Counted from the first letter of the stretch, positions 1 through 12,595 are shown. The stretch is DNA of 64,000 nt from Daphnia carinata (GCF_022539665.2 NC_081336.1:8408778-8472777); one strand, 5' to 3'. Translations and numbers: made by a program. The notes: generated from the letters alone by a model not told the origin.

Positions 1-267
1 CCCAAGTCCCTCCAATCCCAGCACAACGCACTTCTCTCTTTCTCCAGTATCAAGACAAAGATCTTCCCAATTTTTCAAAAATTCGAAACCCTCCCATCTC
101 TCTTTCTCTCTCTTGAGAAGCCCTCCGATGAATCTCCTCCAACGAAAAAAAGAAATTCTCCTCTGCCGGGCCCCAGTTCTTGCTGTTCTTTTAGCGACGA
201 GAACTAATCGTAAACATTATTTTTTTGTGTCGCTTTTGTTGCGAAAAACAAAACAAACAAACAAAAG

Positions 268-3200
268 GAGCAATTGAATAACTTGATGTCGACGCTCCGC
301 TCCACGGCGCCCCATTTCATCCGTTGTATCATCCCCAACGAGACCAAGTCGCCCGGTAAGAATGTGTTGGCCAATGAGAAACCTCTCGAATGATTGCTGA
401 TGGCGGCACATCCGGGCACAGAGGAGGACGAAAGGAGGAGATTTATACATCGACGACGTCCAAAACCTCACAACCCCCAACATTTTCCCTCTTGCACCTT
501 TCTTCTTCTTTTTTTTTTTTGAATCACACGATTAACCGGTGAACTAATGTTCGTGTTTTTATGCATCCCCCAGGTGTCATCGATTCTCACTTGGTTATGC
601 ACCAGCTGACTTGTAACGGTGTACTTGAAGGTATCCGTATTTGCCGTAAAGGTTTCCCCAACCGAATGGTCTACCCTGACTTCAAGCATCGGTAAGACTC
701 CCCATCTCATTTTATATTATTATTATTCATTAATTAGTTAAGAAAGACATATAGAAAAAGTATAAGTTCGATATAATAATTGCCCTCCGAAACCTCCGTG
801 AATCCTCCAAAAAATTAATCGGTCAATCAAAATGCCCAATCGATTCCAATTAGTTACATGATTCTGGCCCCCAACGAAATGAAAGCCGAGCCCGACGAGC
901 GCAAGGCCGGCAAGGTCTGTCTCGAAACCATCAAACTCGATCCCGACTGGTACCGCATCGGTCACACCAAGGCACGTAATATCTCAAAAAGAACTCTCCC
1001 CCATTTCCAATAGCACACAAAACATTCGTTTTCTTTTCCATTTCATTTCTTCACATAAAGAGACAAAATTTTGATTTCAAAAGCATCGATTGCAGCGGGA
1101 GTTTCCAACATCAGTTTTTTTTTTCTTCCACCCTCCCTCACTTTCGTTTTTTTCTTTGAATTTTTTGGTGACCCCGTATCTAGAATTTTTGATATTTTTT
1201 TCGATTTTATCCCCCCCCCTCGAATATCAATCTCGATCTTGAGTCGAAGATGGAACGTGCCATTTCAAATTTTTGAATTTTTTCCCCCCTGCTCCCCCCC
1301 CCCCACTCCTTCGTATTTACTTAAAGAGAGTGATTATTTTATATGAATTAGTTTTGGGCAGCTATCCGACAGGTGAGTTTGGTAGACTGCTATTTAGTTG
1401 TCTTTTAGTTCCCATTTCCTTCGATAGATGGTAGTCCCTGATGTTAGCAGATTAGGTCCACAGCTTGAATCCTTATTAGATATACGGATGATTGCTGATT
1501 GGAAGACGAACCTTTTATCTTATATTCTAATATGTGACCTCCACCATTTAAAAAAAACCATATTAACCATCGACCCCAAATGGATATTAGTTACACCATC
1601 CTAGCACCGGCTGTTGCCAAACGGGAACCTGACCCCAAAAAATCGTCAGCTGGCGTTCTGGAGACCATTCAGCTCGACACCGAGCTTTACCGTCTCGGCC
1701 ACAACAAGGCATGTCTATATATACATATATCCACGTCCTCCCATTCTTTTTTGAATCCCAACAAAACAAAAAGCTAAAAGGAAATGAGTGTGTGGGATGT
1801 TGCTCTTTCATCTCTGCTCTATCCCACTCTCTCACTTCAAAACTTCGCTCTCTCTTTCTCTTTAGCTTGGTTTGAACTCTTATGTGTGTGTGTGCTGTGT
1901 GGTAGTATTGAACAACAACAACAACAACAAAAAAGGGGTTAAATTCTGATATACTTCCATCTAAGGTAAGCGATTGAAACGAAAACCGTGTGGTCTCATC
2001 TGTACGTCCTCAAACACTCTAGACTGATTTGTTGGATACAGTTTTGTTTATTTTCTCTTCTTTTACCTATTACTATTAAGCTATTTTGGTTTGAGTTTTT
2101 TAAGCAACTCCCCGTCCATGAAAAGCAGAAAGAAAACAAGGCACTGAATTTGCACATGACACTATATCCATGCTCCAGGTATAACATCTTGAACCCCAAC
2201 ATAACCAAGGAGAAAGATGGAAGCGCCATGGACGAAAAGAAAGCCTCGTCGAATCTGTTGGACTGCTCCAAGCTCGATGAGAGCTTGTTCAGATTGGGTC
2301 ACACCAAGGCACGTTGTTGTTATTCGCCTGCGACTTATTTCGCCTGCGAAAAAAAATGAACAAACTTGAGCATTGGGCCAGTTCATTTTTAGAGCTACAC
2401 GTAAAATGCCACAGAGAGAAAACGAAAGATTTCTTTTAGAAGCTGCTTTTCAATAGATTTTAGAACGATTCGTGATGGCGGATGTACGGGAATCCTTAAT
2501 TATAGCTGTTTAGAACCGTCCGAAGCCGCCATCTTTGACTGGTACCGAGCAGACGACGCGTTATTAGACATGATGTTTTTAGTCGACCACATTTTTTTAG
2601 GCGAACGATGTGAGGTTCTGGTCTCTTACTTGTGTGTGTGCCCTGTGTGTTTGTATGCTATTTTGTCTGATGTCTCGATTTTCTTCTTCTTTCCTCTTCG
2701 ACCTTGTATTTGTTTGCCATTAGTTACAAGCTGTTGTGCCCGTCACTTATCAAGGATTCGATGACCGGCGAACAGATCGCCAAACTGGTCCTAGATAAAA
2801 TGGGTTTCGATGAAGCCGTCTACCGTTTGGGTTTCAACAAGGTAGCCGGAACGATTCCGCCTTTCAGATCAACGCTATCCTTGAAACATCAAATCCTAAC
2901 ACCAATTCTTTTTGCCTGTAACTTGTTGGCCACTAACTTTTCAGAAAGAGCTGCAAAACATAGAAATGCATAGTCTAGCAAATCGTGCAGGTAAGTTTGC
3001 TTCCAAAACATAGATGCTGAATATTTAGAGCAAAAGTCACAAAAGTAATTGCATCCTTTTAGTTCTAGTTGCAAAAAAAAAAACAAATCCTCACGCCTCA
3101 AAACAAAAAACTGATCATCGATGCTGCTGCTTTTTATCTTCGCTACTGAGCTTCGCAAAAAAAAAAAAAAAATCACAGCTAATGTTGCTTATTTCTCCAG

Positions 3201-6200
3201 CACTTGCATTACCTTTCATTTTCCTCCACCTATTCCAGACGGTTGCTCACAAAATCAGATGTTAATTCTTGATCTGTTTTACGTGTCTCCGTGACCTCTC
3301 CACACACACAAAACGAAATGTAGGTCTTCTTCAAGGCTGGTGTCTTGGGTCAACTCGAAGAGATGCGAGATGACAAATTGGCCAAGATCATCACCTGGTT
3401 GCAATCCGTTATCCGTGGTTACCACACCCGCAAACAGTACAAGCAATTGCAAGACCAACGGTAAGTCAAATTGAACATTTTCACAGACTTGAACCAGTTC
3501 TTCATTATCAAAATTACAATTGCAGTGTTGCCTTGTGCGTTGTCCAGCGCAACTTGCGCAAATACTTGCAAATGCGCACCTGGGCCTGGTACCGTCTGTG
3601 GCAGAAGGTCAAGCCTCTGCTCAACGTCACCCGTGTCGAGGATGAGATCAAGGCCCTTGAAGACAAGGCCGCCTTGGCTCAAGCCAACTTCGAGAAGGAA
3701 GAGAAACTCCGCAAGGAGCTCGAGGCTGCTTTGGCCAAGTTGAACACCGAGAAGAACGACCTCCTCAACCGCCTGCAAGCCGAATCCGGCACCGTTGCCG
3801 ACTTCCACGACAAGCAGAACAAGCTCATGTCGCAAAAGGCCGACCTGGAAGCCCAGCTTTCGGTATACATACTTTCCTCTAATAGCCATTATTGCACATC
3901 ATCTTTTTTGAGGGGGAATGATTAGATGGCCCTTGCATGCAGTACCTATTTTCCTGCAATTCGATCGGAGATGTTTGAGTTGCATCACTAGCAACGATAA
4001 AAATAGAGCCGAGATGAGCTACTAAAGGGAGGATGTGACTGTCATCGGTGGCGGGGTGGGCTGCGACGGTATCTCCGGACTGCAAGTGGGCGAAGTCAAA
4101 ACAGCGAAGCTTTCCTGCCCTCGCACAGAATTTAAAGCCCTCCCCCTCGAAAAATAAAATGAGAAATGAGCTAAAATTGGGAATGAAATGCAGCGTGAAG
4201 CAGGTCGGGGTTGAAAATAGCCAAGCTGATTCACACTCTACCACTTTCCTTTAGATGTGTCATATTGGGGGCTCTTTTTTTTCTCTCTTCTTGGAAAAAA
4301 ATGTCCAGTCACGGGTACGATCTGCCTCTTCTATATCCACCATCGGTGTGGCATGTTTGCTTGTTCGGGCCGGGTGGGTGTCTTGTTGATTTTACCAAGG
4401 GGCGAGCCTTAGGTGGGAAGGATCTGTCCAGATTGTGATAGAGCGAGACAGGCCGTTTGGCGCCGGACTAGAGACAAGACAGCTGGGATAAGGGAGTGCC
4501 CCGCAACGAGGTAAAAACAAAAGTAAAGATGGGTTTTAAAAAACAAAAAAGGGCAACAACAGAAAGGGGAAAAAAAAACAGCGCAAAATCAGGCCAGTGT
4601 TGACAAACGGATCGACTGCTGGATGGGTTTGGCTTGGCGAGGTGAGAGACGTTGAGTTTCTAAATTTAGCTCTAAAGGAATTCTCAAGTTTTTTTTTGCT
4701 TACCTTCTTTAAAGAACGCGTCTATCGACAAATGTCAGGATTTTTTCGTTTCTGAAATACTTGGGAAGGATTGGGCAGCTCCAAAGTTGGGTGCAATACA
4801 GAGCCACGGGGAGGGGCGGGGTCGCCGGGATGATCCAGCTAGAGTGCAGTTGCTGCAGCTGTCCACATCCTGCAACTCCAGTCGAGTCGTAGCCATCGGT
4901 CGTGGCGGTCCTGTTCAGTCCTTCTCTCAATTTGTTTTGAAACCTTTTCACTTGTGAATCGAAAACACATCCGACGCTCTCCCATATCAGGATTTTTGTT
5001 TAAAAGAAATCATTTCATTGAGTGTTTTGAACCATCCCCAACGAGCAACGGCACTTTTGAATCCAGGGATCATCATCCATCCTATTCTGATTTTGTTTTT
5101 TTGGCTTTATTGGTTGCTTTCCTTGGAGAGAAACTGACAATCCAACGAAGTAGTTGAAGTCGTCATTCTCTCGTATTTGAGTTTGGTTTTTCAAATAGCA
5201 ACACACCCCCATATATAAGTCGAAGAGATTAGAAACCGAGAGTAGAATTATTTTGGCCTTATTTGTCTTGCTGTGACAGTCCACTTTGTGTGTGTTTGTG
5301 TGTTGTTCTTGTTGTGTGGCTGGGTTTTTGAAAGAGAGATACCATGTCTGATCTAGAGTACCTCCTGCAGGTATAGTCCTGGTTCTAGTTTTATGTGTTT
5401 TCCTTTTTCTATATGCTCCTTCGACCTTTTCCTTGTTTGTGTTTGCGTGCAAAATCCTGCAAAAAAAAAGAAAAAACAAAAATTGAATGTTCCATGATAA
5501 AAACAGGACACCCAAGAGCGCCTGCAACAGGAGGAAGATGCCCGCAACCAGCTCTTCCAGAACAAGAAGAAACTCGAGCAGGAAGCCTCCGGCTTGAAGA
5601 AGGACATTGAAGACCTGGAATTGGCCCTCCAAAAGGTACGGTGAATCACACATTTAAAATAGAAACGGATGACTACACGATATATTCTTTTGAACAGACC
5701 GAGCAAGACAAGGCCACCAAGGACCACCAGATCCGCAACTTGAACGATGAGATCGCCCACCAGGATGAGCTCATCAACAAGCTCAACAAGGAGAAGAAAC
5801 ACATGCAGGAGGTCAACCAGAAGACCGCCGAAGATCTCCAGGCCTCCGAAGACAAAGTCAACCACCTGAACAAGGTTAAGGCTAAGCTGGAGCAGACCCT
5901 TGATGAGTTGGAGGACTCTTTGGAGCGCGAGAAGAAACTCCGGTATACATTCAAATCATTTCGATTTTCTCTTGAATTTGAATAATGAATTTAATCCAAA
6001 CAATGCAGCGCCGACATTGAGAAGAACAAGCGCAAGACTGAGGGTGACTTGAAGCTGACCCAGGAGGCTGTTGCCGATCTGGAACGCAACAAGAAGGAAC
6101 TGGAACAGACCATCCAGCGCAAGGACAAGGAAATCGCCTCTTTGAACGCCAAGTTGGAAGATGAGCAGTCCTTGGTTGCCAAGCTCCAGAAACAGATCAA

Positions 6201-9200
6201 GGAGCTCCAGTCCCGCATTGAGGAGCTCGAGGAGGAAGTCGAGGCTGAGCGCCAGGCTCGCGCCAAGGTACTTCTATCGACATTTTGATCCGGTTCTGAA
6301 ATCGCAGTTCAACACTCACGTTCGATTGTTTGACATTCAGGCCGAGAAGCAGCGCGCCGATTTGGCCCGCGAACTCGAGGAATTGGGTGAGCGTTTGGAG
6401 GAAGCCGGTGGTGCCACTGCTGCTCAGATCGAGTTGAACAAGAAACGCGAGGCCGAGTTGAGCAAACTCCGCCGCGACTTGGAAGAGTCCAACATCCAGC
6501 ACGAATCGGTCTTGGCTAACTTGCGCAAGAAGCACAACGATGCCGTCGCCGAGATGAGCGAACAAATCGACCAGCTCAACAAGATGAAGGCCAAGTAAGT
6601 GTGACGTTTCTTATCCTAGAAGCAGACGATGTTTTAATGAGAAACACGTTACAGACGATGTGGTTGTGATCTAGTCCAATCGAATAATCGTTTTATTTTG
6701 ACAGAATTTCATATTCTTTTTAGAAAGAATGGCTACATGTTTTATTTAGACTCGTATCAGATGTGGTAGATGTTGTTTGTTGTTGTCGGGTTTGGGAGAA
6801 GCCAGTTGTTAGAGAAATCAATGGGTAAATGTTTATTGCTTGATGTGAAACATCCGCTGCAGAGCCGAGAAAGATCGTTCCCAGTTTGCCGGTGAGAACA
6901 ACGACCTGCGCGCCGCCATGGATCACGTTAGCGGAGAGAAGGTGATTTTGGTCGACACCTAAAAGAAATGAAAAAAAAAACGGCTGCCATATCTAAAAAA
7001 AAATGAGCCTGAACGGTTAACTTTATTGCATGTGGCATGAGCTAATGAATCTTCTTATTCTACACACACACACACACACACACATGAAACAGCGAAAAAA
7101 AAAACAAAAGTGTATATGATCACTCGATTAACTGATATAATCTCTTCTTGACACACTTAACTTCGCCTACCATCACCACCAACAATAATAATACAAAGGG
7201 CTGAGAAGGATCGTTCGACCATGAAAAACCAGGTCGACGATATGAAGGCCGCTACTGACCACATGACCGCCGAGAAGGTAGAGTATATAACGCGCTTCAT
7301 TTTGCTTCACCAACTTACAATTCTCTTTATTCATTTTTTTTCTTGCCAGTGATTAATTTCAAACAATTAAAAACCCATAACAATATTTAAACAAAAAATT
7401 CCAAATTGAAACTAATGAATTGATTTACACCTTCGTAATGAATGTAGGCCGCCGCCGAGAAGTTGACCAAGGTTCTCCAGCAACAGCTCAACGAAAACCA
7501 GAGCAAGTTGGACGAAGCCAACCGATCATTGAACGACTTTGACGCCGCCAAGAAGAAGTTGAGCATTGAAAACGGCGACTACCTCCGCCAGTTGGAAGAT
7601 GCTGAATCTCAGGTGTCTCAGCTGCAGAAGCTGAAGATCTCTCTGACCACCCAGTTGGAGGACACCAAGAGGATGGCCGATGAGGAGGGCCGAGAGCGCG
7701 CTACCCTTTTGGGCAAGTTCCGCAACCTCGAACACGACATCGACGGCCTGCGCGAGCAGTTGGAAGAAGAGTCGGAGGGCAAGGCCGACCTTCAGCGCCA
7801 ACTCTCCAAATCCCACGCCGAAGCCCAGATGTGGCGCACGAAATACGAAAGCGAGGGTGTTGCCAAAGCCGAAGAACTCGAAGATGCCAAGAGGAAGTTG
7901 CAGGCCCGCTTAGGCGAGGCTGAGGAAGCCATCGAATCGCTGAACCAGAAGAACGTCGCCTTGGAGAAGATCAAGCAGCGTCTGTCCGGCGAACTGGAGG
8001 ACATGCAGGTTGAGGTCGAACGCGCTCACCTGTTGGCCAACCAGATGGAGAAACGCGGCAAGAACTTCGACAAGGTCGTTTCCGAATGGAAGGCTAAGGT
8101 TGACGACCTGGCCGCCGAGCTGGACGCTTCCCAGAAGGAGTGCCGCAACTACTCGACCGAACTCTTCCGCCTCAAGGCCGGCTACGATGAGAGCCAGGAA
8201 CACTTGGAGGCAGTCCGCCGCGAGAACAAGAACTTGGCTGATGAGATCAAGGATCTGATGGACCAGATCGGCGAAGGTGGCCGAAACGTCCACGAGATCG
8301 ACAAACAGCGCAAGCGCTTGGAAGTCGAGAAGGAAGAGCTCCAGGCCGCCCTCGAGGAAGCCGAATCCGCGCTCGAGCAGGAAGAAAACAAGGTATTTTC
8401 GATTTTCTTTTAATTGATGAAATGAAAAATTCTTTAAAAAAAAACGATTTCTCGATCCCAGGTGCTTCGTGCTCAGCTGGAACTTTCTCAGGTGCGCCAG
8501 GAGATCGACCGCCGCATCCAGGAGAAGGAAGAGGAATTCGAAAACACCCGCAAGAACCACCAACGCGCCATCGACTCGATGCAAGCCAGTCTCGAAGCCG
8601 AGGCCAAGGGTAAGGCCGAGGCACTGCGCATGAAGAAGAAGCTCGAATCCGACATCAACGAGCTGGAGATCGCTTTGGACCACTCCAACAAGGCCAACGC
8701 CGAAGCCCAGAAGAGCATCAAGCGCTACCAGCAGAACATCAAGGAGACCCAGTCGGCTTTGGAGGAGGAGCAGAGGAACCGCGACGACCTCCGCGAGCAG
8801 TACGGCATTTCCGAGCGCCGTGCCAACGCTCTCCAGGGCGAGCTGGAGGAATCCAGGACGCTTTTGGAACAGGCCGACCGTGCCAGACGCCAAGCCGAGA
8901 CCGAGCTGGCTGACGCTCACGAGCAGTTGCACGACTTGTCTGCCCAGGCAGCTTCCAGCAGCACTCTGAAGAGGAAGATGGAGACCGAGTTGCAGACTCT
9001 GCACGCCGACTTGGACGACATGATCAACGAGACCAAGAACAGCGAGGAGAAGGCCAAGAAGGCCATGGTCGATGCCGCCCGTCTTGCCGACGAGCTGAGG
9101 GCCGAACAGGATCACGCCCAGGCACAGGAGAAGCAGCGCAAGGCCCTCGAGGTCCAGGTGAAGGAACTGCAAGTCCGATTGGACGAGTCGGAGAACAACG

Positions 9201-9704
9201 CCGCCAAGGGAGGCAAGAAGGCCATCCAGAAACTGGAAGAGAGGGTGCGCGGATTGGAGCAGGAGTTGGACGGCGAACAGCGCCGCCACGCCGATGCCCA
9301 GAAGAACTTGCGCAAGTCGGAGCGCCGCATCAAGGAGCTCACCTTCCAGTCGGAGGAGGACCGCAAGAACCACGAGAGGATGCAAGATCTGGTTGACAAA
9401 CTGCAGCAGAAGATCAAGACATACAAACGACAGATCGAGGAGGCCGAGGAGATTGCCGCCCTCAATCTGGCCAAATTCCGCAAAGCTCAACAGGAGCTAG
9501 AGGAGGCCGATGAACGCGCCGAATTGGCCGATCAGGCCGTCTCCAAGCTGCGCGCAAAGGGCCGTGGCGGATCCGCATCCCGACTCTCACCACCCGTAAA
9601 TATCATTTGAATATTCTTTTTCTTCTTTTAAATTATTATTAAAATTATGATATTTGCAAATGCAGCCCCAGATGAAGCCCCGCCCCAAGAGGGACTTTGA
9701 ATAA
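268..9704 (+). CDS. Mhc: Muscle myosin heavy chain, 3' part (partial at the window start)
   Basis: Class II muscle myosin heavy chain, the thick-filament motor of sarcomeres. Seen exons: 268-355, 574-691, one of four converter exons (854-971, 1591-1708, 2179-2308, 2724-2841), 3324-3460, 3526-3862, 5507-5635, 5698-5942, 6009-6267, 6341-6594, one of two hinge exons (6863-6941, 7199-7277), 7448-8392, 8462-9595 and 9666-9704. All phases join, giving about 1293 residues here; the ATP-binding half lies upstream. The first exon reads [15 protein letters not shown] (SH helix region), followed by the converter, two IQ segments (around [13 protein letters not shown] and [13 protein letters not shown]) and a long heptad coiled-coil rod ending KPRPKRDFE. 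Exon layout matches insect Mhc, where alternative exons tune fibre type. Positions 1-267 are intron. Confidence 0.97.
854..2841 (+). other. Cluster of four mutually exclusive converter exons of Mhc
   Basis: Four exon copies, each starting in the same phase after CG of an Arg codon and ending on AAG (Lys), lie in tandem: 854-971, 1591-1708, 2179-2308 and 2724-2841. Three are 118 bp and the third is 130 bp (four extra codons). All encode variants of the pattern [Y]..ILAP...LD...YR.GH.K that precedes VFFKAG of the constant exon at 3324. This corresponds to Drosophila Mhc exon 11, which sets the converter and hence kinetic properties of the motor. Including two copies would join in phase 1 after a complete Lys codon and shift the frame, so use must be exclusive. 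Copy 4 is the most diverged. Donors are unusual (see findings). Confidence 0.92.
4660..5370 (+). promoter_or_regulatory. Candidate internal Mhc promoter and start exon for a rod-only product
   Basis: The 1.64 kb intron between 3862 and 5507 contains, in order, CTAAATTTAG (4660-4669, a perfect MEF2 consensus), CAGCTG E-boxes (4480-4485 upstream and 4856-4861), a TATATAA box (5212-5218) and an ATG at 5344 with A at -3 and an in-frame stop 15 bp upstream. The ORF reads MSDLEYLLQ and ends exactly at a CAG|GTATAG donor (after 5370) in phase 0, the phase of the next rod exon at 5507. Drosophila makes a myosin rod protein from an internal promoter at the start of the rod, with its own N-terminus. 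That this is the counterpart is an inference; no transcript evidence is available here. Confidence 0.5.
6863..7277 (+). other. Two mutually exclusive S2-hinge exons of Mhc
   Basis: Exons 6863-6941 and 7199-7277 are both 79 bp, both begin by completing a Lys codon and continue AEKDRS, and both end on the codons GAG AAG. The first encodes ...[15 protein letters not shown], the second ...[15 protein letters not shown]. Equal length and phase with the same termini show they are alternatives. They match Drosophila Mhc exon 15a/15b, which changes the flexible hinge of subfragment 2. A (CA)n tract (about 7062-7084) lies in the intron between them. Confidence 0.9.
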
Positions 9705-10660
9705 GGTCCATCTCCACCAACCACCTCCACCCAACATGGCTACAGGTGTTCAACAGCGTGTGTGTCGGATATAGTAAATAATAATCACTGCTGGTTATTC
9801 AATTAACTCTCAATGGACATTTCAACAACCAACCAAAAAAAAAAAAGTTCCTTCTTCCTTCTTCTGAATTTTGTTTCCTTCTCTCTTCCCTGTCATATCA
9901 AGTCTCTTTCCTACCTTCACCTGTCCCTCCTCAGTGTGTGCGAGTGTGTTTTCTAGTCCGGTTCAAATTGTTTGGTTTCATCCTCTACTTCAATGGACAA
10001 CTCGATTTGATTTCTTTCAAATCTCCTCGTTTGACGAAAACTCGATCCAGGCGGATTTTTTTTGTTGTTCCAATTTCACATCTGAAAAGAAAAAAAACCC
10101 TACATTTTTTTTTTGACTAACTAAGCGGCGGGGCACTTTTCACAAACGAGTTTATCGAAAAAGACGAAAGGCGAGAAGACAAGAAAATTGAAAAGAAATG
10201 GCTGTTGATGTGAGTTGAACCATTTGAATCGAAAGAGCATCCGTAAAATAATTGAAAAACAAAACCAAAAAATGTCATAGCTATATAAAAAAAAAAGTTT
10301 GGCGCACGCACTGTAATATGAGAGAGTATTGAGACAAAAACGAAACAAAAAATAATGATCATCGCGCGCAATCAAAGAGTCGGTTAATTAAGTTCTTTCT
10401 TTATTTCCTTGCCCCCTTCTTTCTTTGGTCTGTTGCAGTGCAGGCCTTTTTTTTTTATTATTGTTTCAATCCCAGGTATTGACGATGTTTAGACAATCAA
10501 GAAACAAAAAAGAAAAGATCCTCTTTCTCGCTTCTTGAAATCATTCTCTACTCCCCTATATACCCCTTCTGATTGTTGCTTGGCCTTTTGTTGTAATACA
10601 CAGCTTTCAGCCCTTTCAAGTTCAGCGAACAAACAAAATCAACGTCTCTTGTTTCAATTC
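9705..10660. other. Mhc 3' UTR and convergent intergenic region
   Basis: T-rich, A-rich sequence follows the Mhc stop. No exact AATAAA was found on the + strand close to the stop. The convergent transcobalamin-like gene ends from the other side at about 10650. No coding region is supported here. Confidence 0.6.
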
Positions 10661-10685
10661 TTTTATTCCCATCAATTCACTCCAA

Positions 10686-12406
10686 TTACTCGCGGTTTAG
10701 ATTTCGGTACCAGAACAAAATGCCATCTCCACTCGTGATCCTGTAGGATGATATGGATTTCTTCATCTGATATTTAGCATCCGGTTTACCTTGAGCAGCT
10801 GATGGGAGGATATAGATCACCCAGCCTTGGTGGACATTGGAAGCATCGTACACTTCACTCGTGTTGTTTATCGATAGCAGGTAATGTCCAAACGAATACT
10901 CTCTCGTTTCAAAACTGAAATTTTGAATTACAACATGGATTAATATAATTTCAGAAGGTGATCATTACCGGAGTAATCCATCAGCCTGGGCAATCAGAAG
11001 AGCTTCGTAGACGGTTGAATTGACAGGCACTTGAAGATGAAAAGTCTGGCGCTTTACAGAAGGCTGTTCTCCGATCCAAATTTGGATTTGAATTGGAACG
11101 TCATTGGGCATTGGATTCCTAGATGCCGTTACTTCTCGTGGACATTGGTTTATGTGTACATAGGACCTACCGCCCTTCGGTGACAAAGCTAGAAGAACTT
11201 CACTTGTTGCCATCAAGTCGGAATCGAAGGAACCGTCCTCCATTTGATTGGATATCAACCAATCAATTGAAGCTCGAATTGTTGGATCGACGTTAACAGA
11301 CAATCCACGAATTTGCAAGGCTTCGATGGCCATGGCAGTGGAGATGATGTTTCTATTGCCAAACGAACCGTCGCGTTCTTGTTTGCTGATGAGGACCTCT
11401 GCTATTTTATCCGCAAATGGCAAAAGGTATGGATGACCATAATGCTCAGCAATACATCCAGTTGCCATGAGCACCATGGACAAGGTATCTTTTCAATCAT
11501 TTGAATTAATATTTGAGTAAATGAAAATAGAGTTTGGTTTCATACCGAAACTTATTGATGGACTAGTCCACATTTTTGGATTGAGTAGCCATACTAATCG
11601 GCGGATGTGTACCCGTCGAATGACTCCGTCCCCACCACAAACGGCCAGCATTTCCATAGCAAACGTAAAATTGTTCGTCTTTCTCCTGTAGTCCAATAGT
11701 CCATCTGTCAACAACAGCAAAACAATTATAACACAAATAAATGATCAATTTATTATAGACAACTTACCCAACAAATCATAGTCGTAATAATGAGTTGGAC
11801 TATGACAAAGTGAAGTGAGTGATACAGCGAGTGGAATTAACCTGTCTGAATACAATTCCAACTCTCCATGCCTTCAAACATAAAACATTAGCTGAATCTT
11901 AATAAAACTTAAGTAATTCTCTTTACCTTAATCGATCTAGAAGAAAGTCTAATTCTACTTGTTTAATGGCCAATTGAAATTCAGGTAGAGATGAATTGAA
12001 GACTTCAGATCTGGAAAGAGCTAAAAGAGCTTGAGAATTGACCAAACGACCCCAATGCCATTGCCTATTACGACGGTTCAACAACCATGACGCAGCCCTT
12101 TTCGATGAGTCAGCTACTCGATCATCGCCTGTAAATCAAAACAATTTTTGCTTGTTGACAAACTCTCGTCCGACTTTCAAACGGACTTTACACAGCACTT
12201 GAGATTTGACACCATTACGATTTGTTCCAACATCGAACAGAACGAAATTGAATTCCCGGTATAATTAAAAAATATTAAAACAGAATAGCAAAATAATTTT
12301 ATACATAATTACCATTTCGAAACAAGGCATCGCTGGCCAGAATCTGTCCACTAAAATAGTTCAGTAACCCCAACAGGCTGAAGAAGACACGTCCTGAAGG
12401 ATTCAT
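10686..12406 (-). CDS. Transcobalamin-like (cobalamin-binding family) secreted protein
   Basis: Six exons on the minus strand: 12406-12313, 12128-11927, 11871-11768, 11704-11546, 11488-10969 and 10914-10686. All phases agree, giving 435 residues. The start is chosen because it opens a hydrophobic signal peptide (MNPSGRVFFSLLGLLNYF). Next come helical repeats of the intrinsic-factor/transcobalamin alpha/alpha barrel: WLLNRRNRQWHWG, and later repeats with ISTAMAIEALQ and ASIDWLISNQMEDGSF. The C-terminus has the beta-rich DUF4430-like domain seen in transcobalamin, ending around GHYLLSINNT, GWVIYI and ITSGDGILFWYR. It resembles insect CG3556-type proteins. Whether it binds vitamin B12 is not known; arthropod members are often only transcobalamin-like. 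AATAAA lies at 10662-10667 (minus), only about 20 bp past the stop, so the 3' UTR is very short. Confidence 0.87.
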
Positions 12407-12595
12407 TTCTCTAATCTCACTAAAAGTTCAACACTCCACGACCACCACAGATTTTGAATGTGTCAGCATTAATACACACAAAAAACTGCCGAGTTAAAAT
12501 ACTAGTCAATGTAATATTCACATTTAAAAAAAAAGGGCGTTACAGTCAAACTGGGTTATGAACAAAATCATGTACAAAGTGATAATCGTGTCAAT

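Noticed and set aside
3419-3889. 156-codon minus-strand frame over the Mhc neck exon
   Set aside because: Shadow of the coding strand with Mhc exon evidence.
7910-9490. 526-codon open frame on the minus strand inside Mhc
   Set aside because: It is the complement of the heptad rod, whose GAG/AAG/CTG codon bias leaves the opposite strand stop-free; the Leu/Val-rich translation has no domain.
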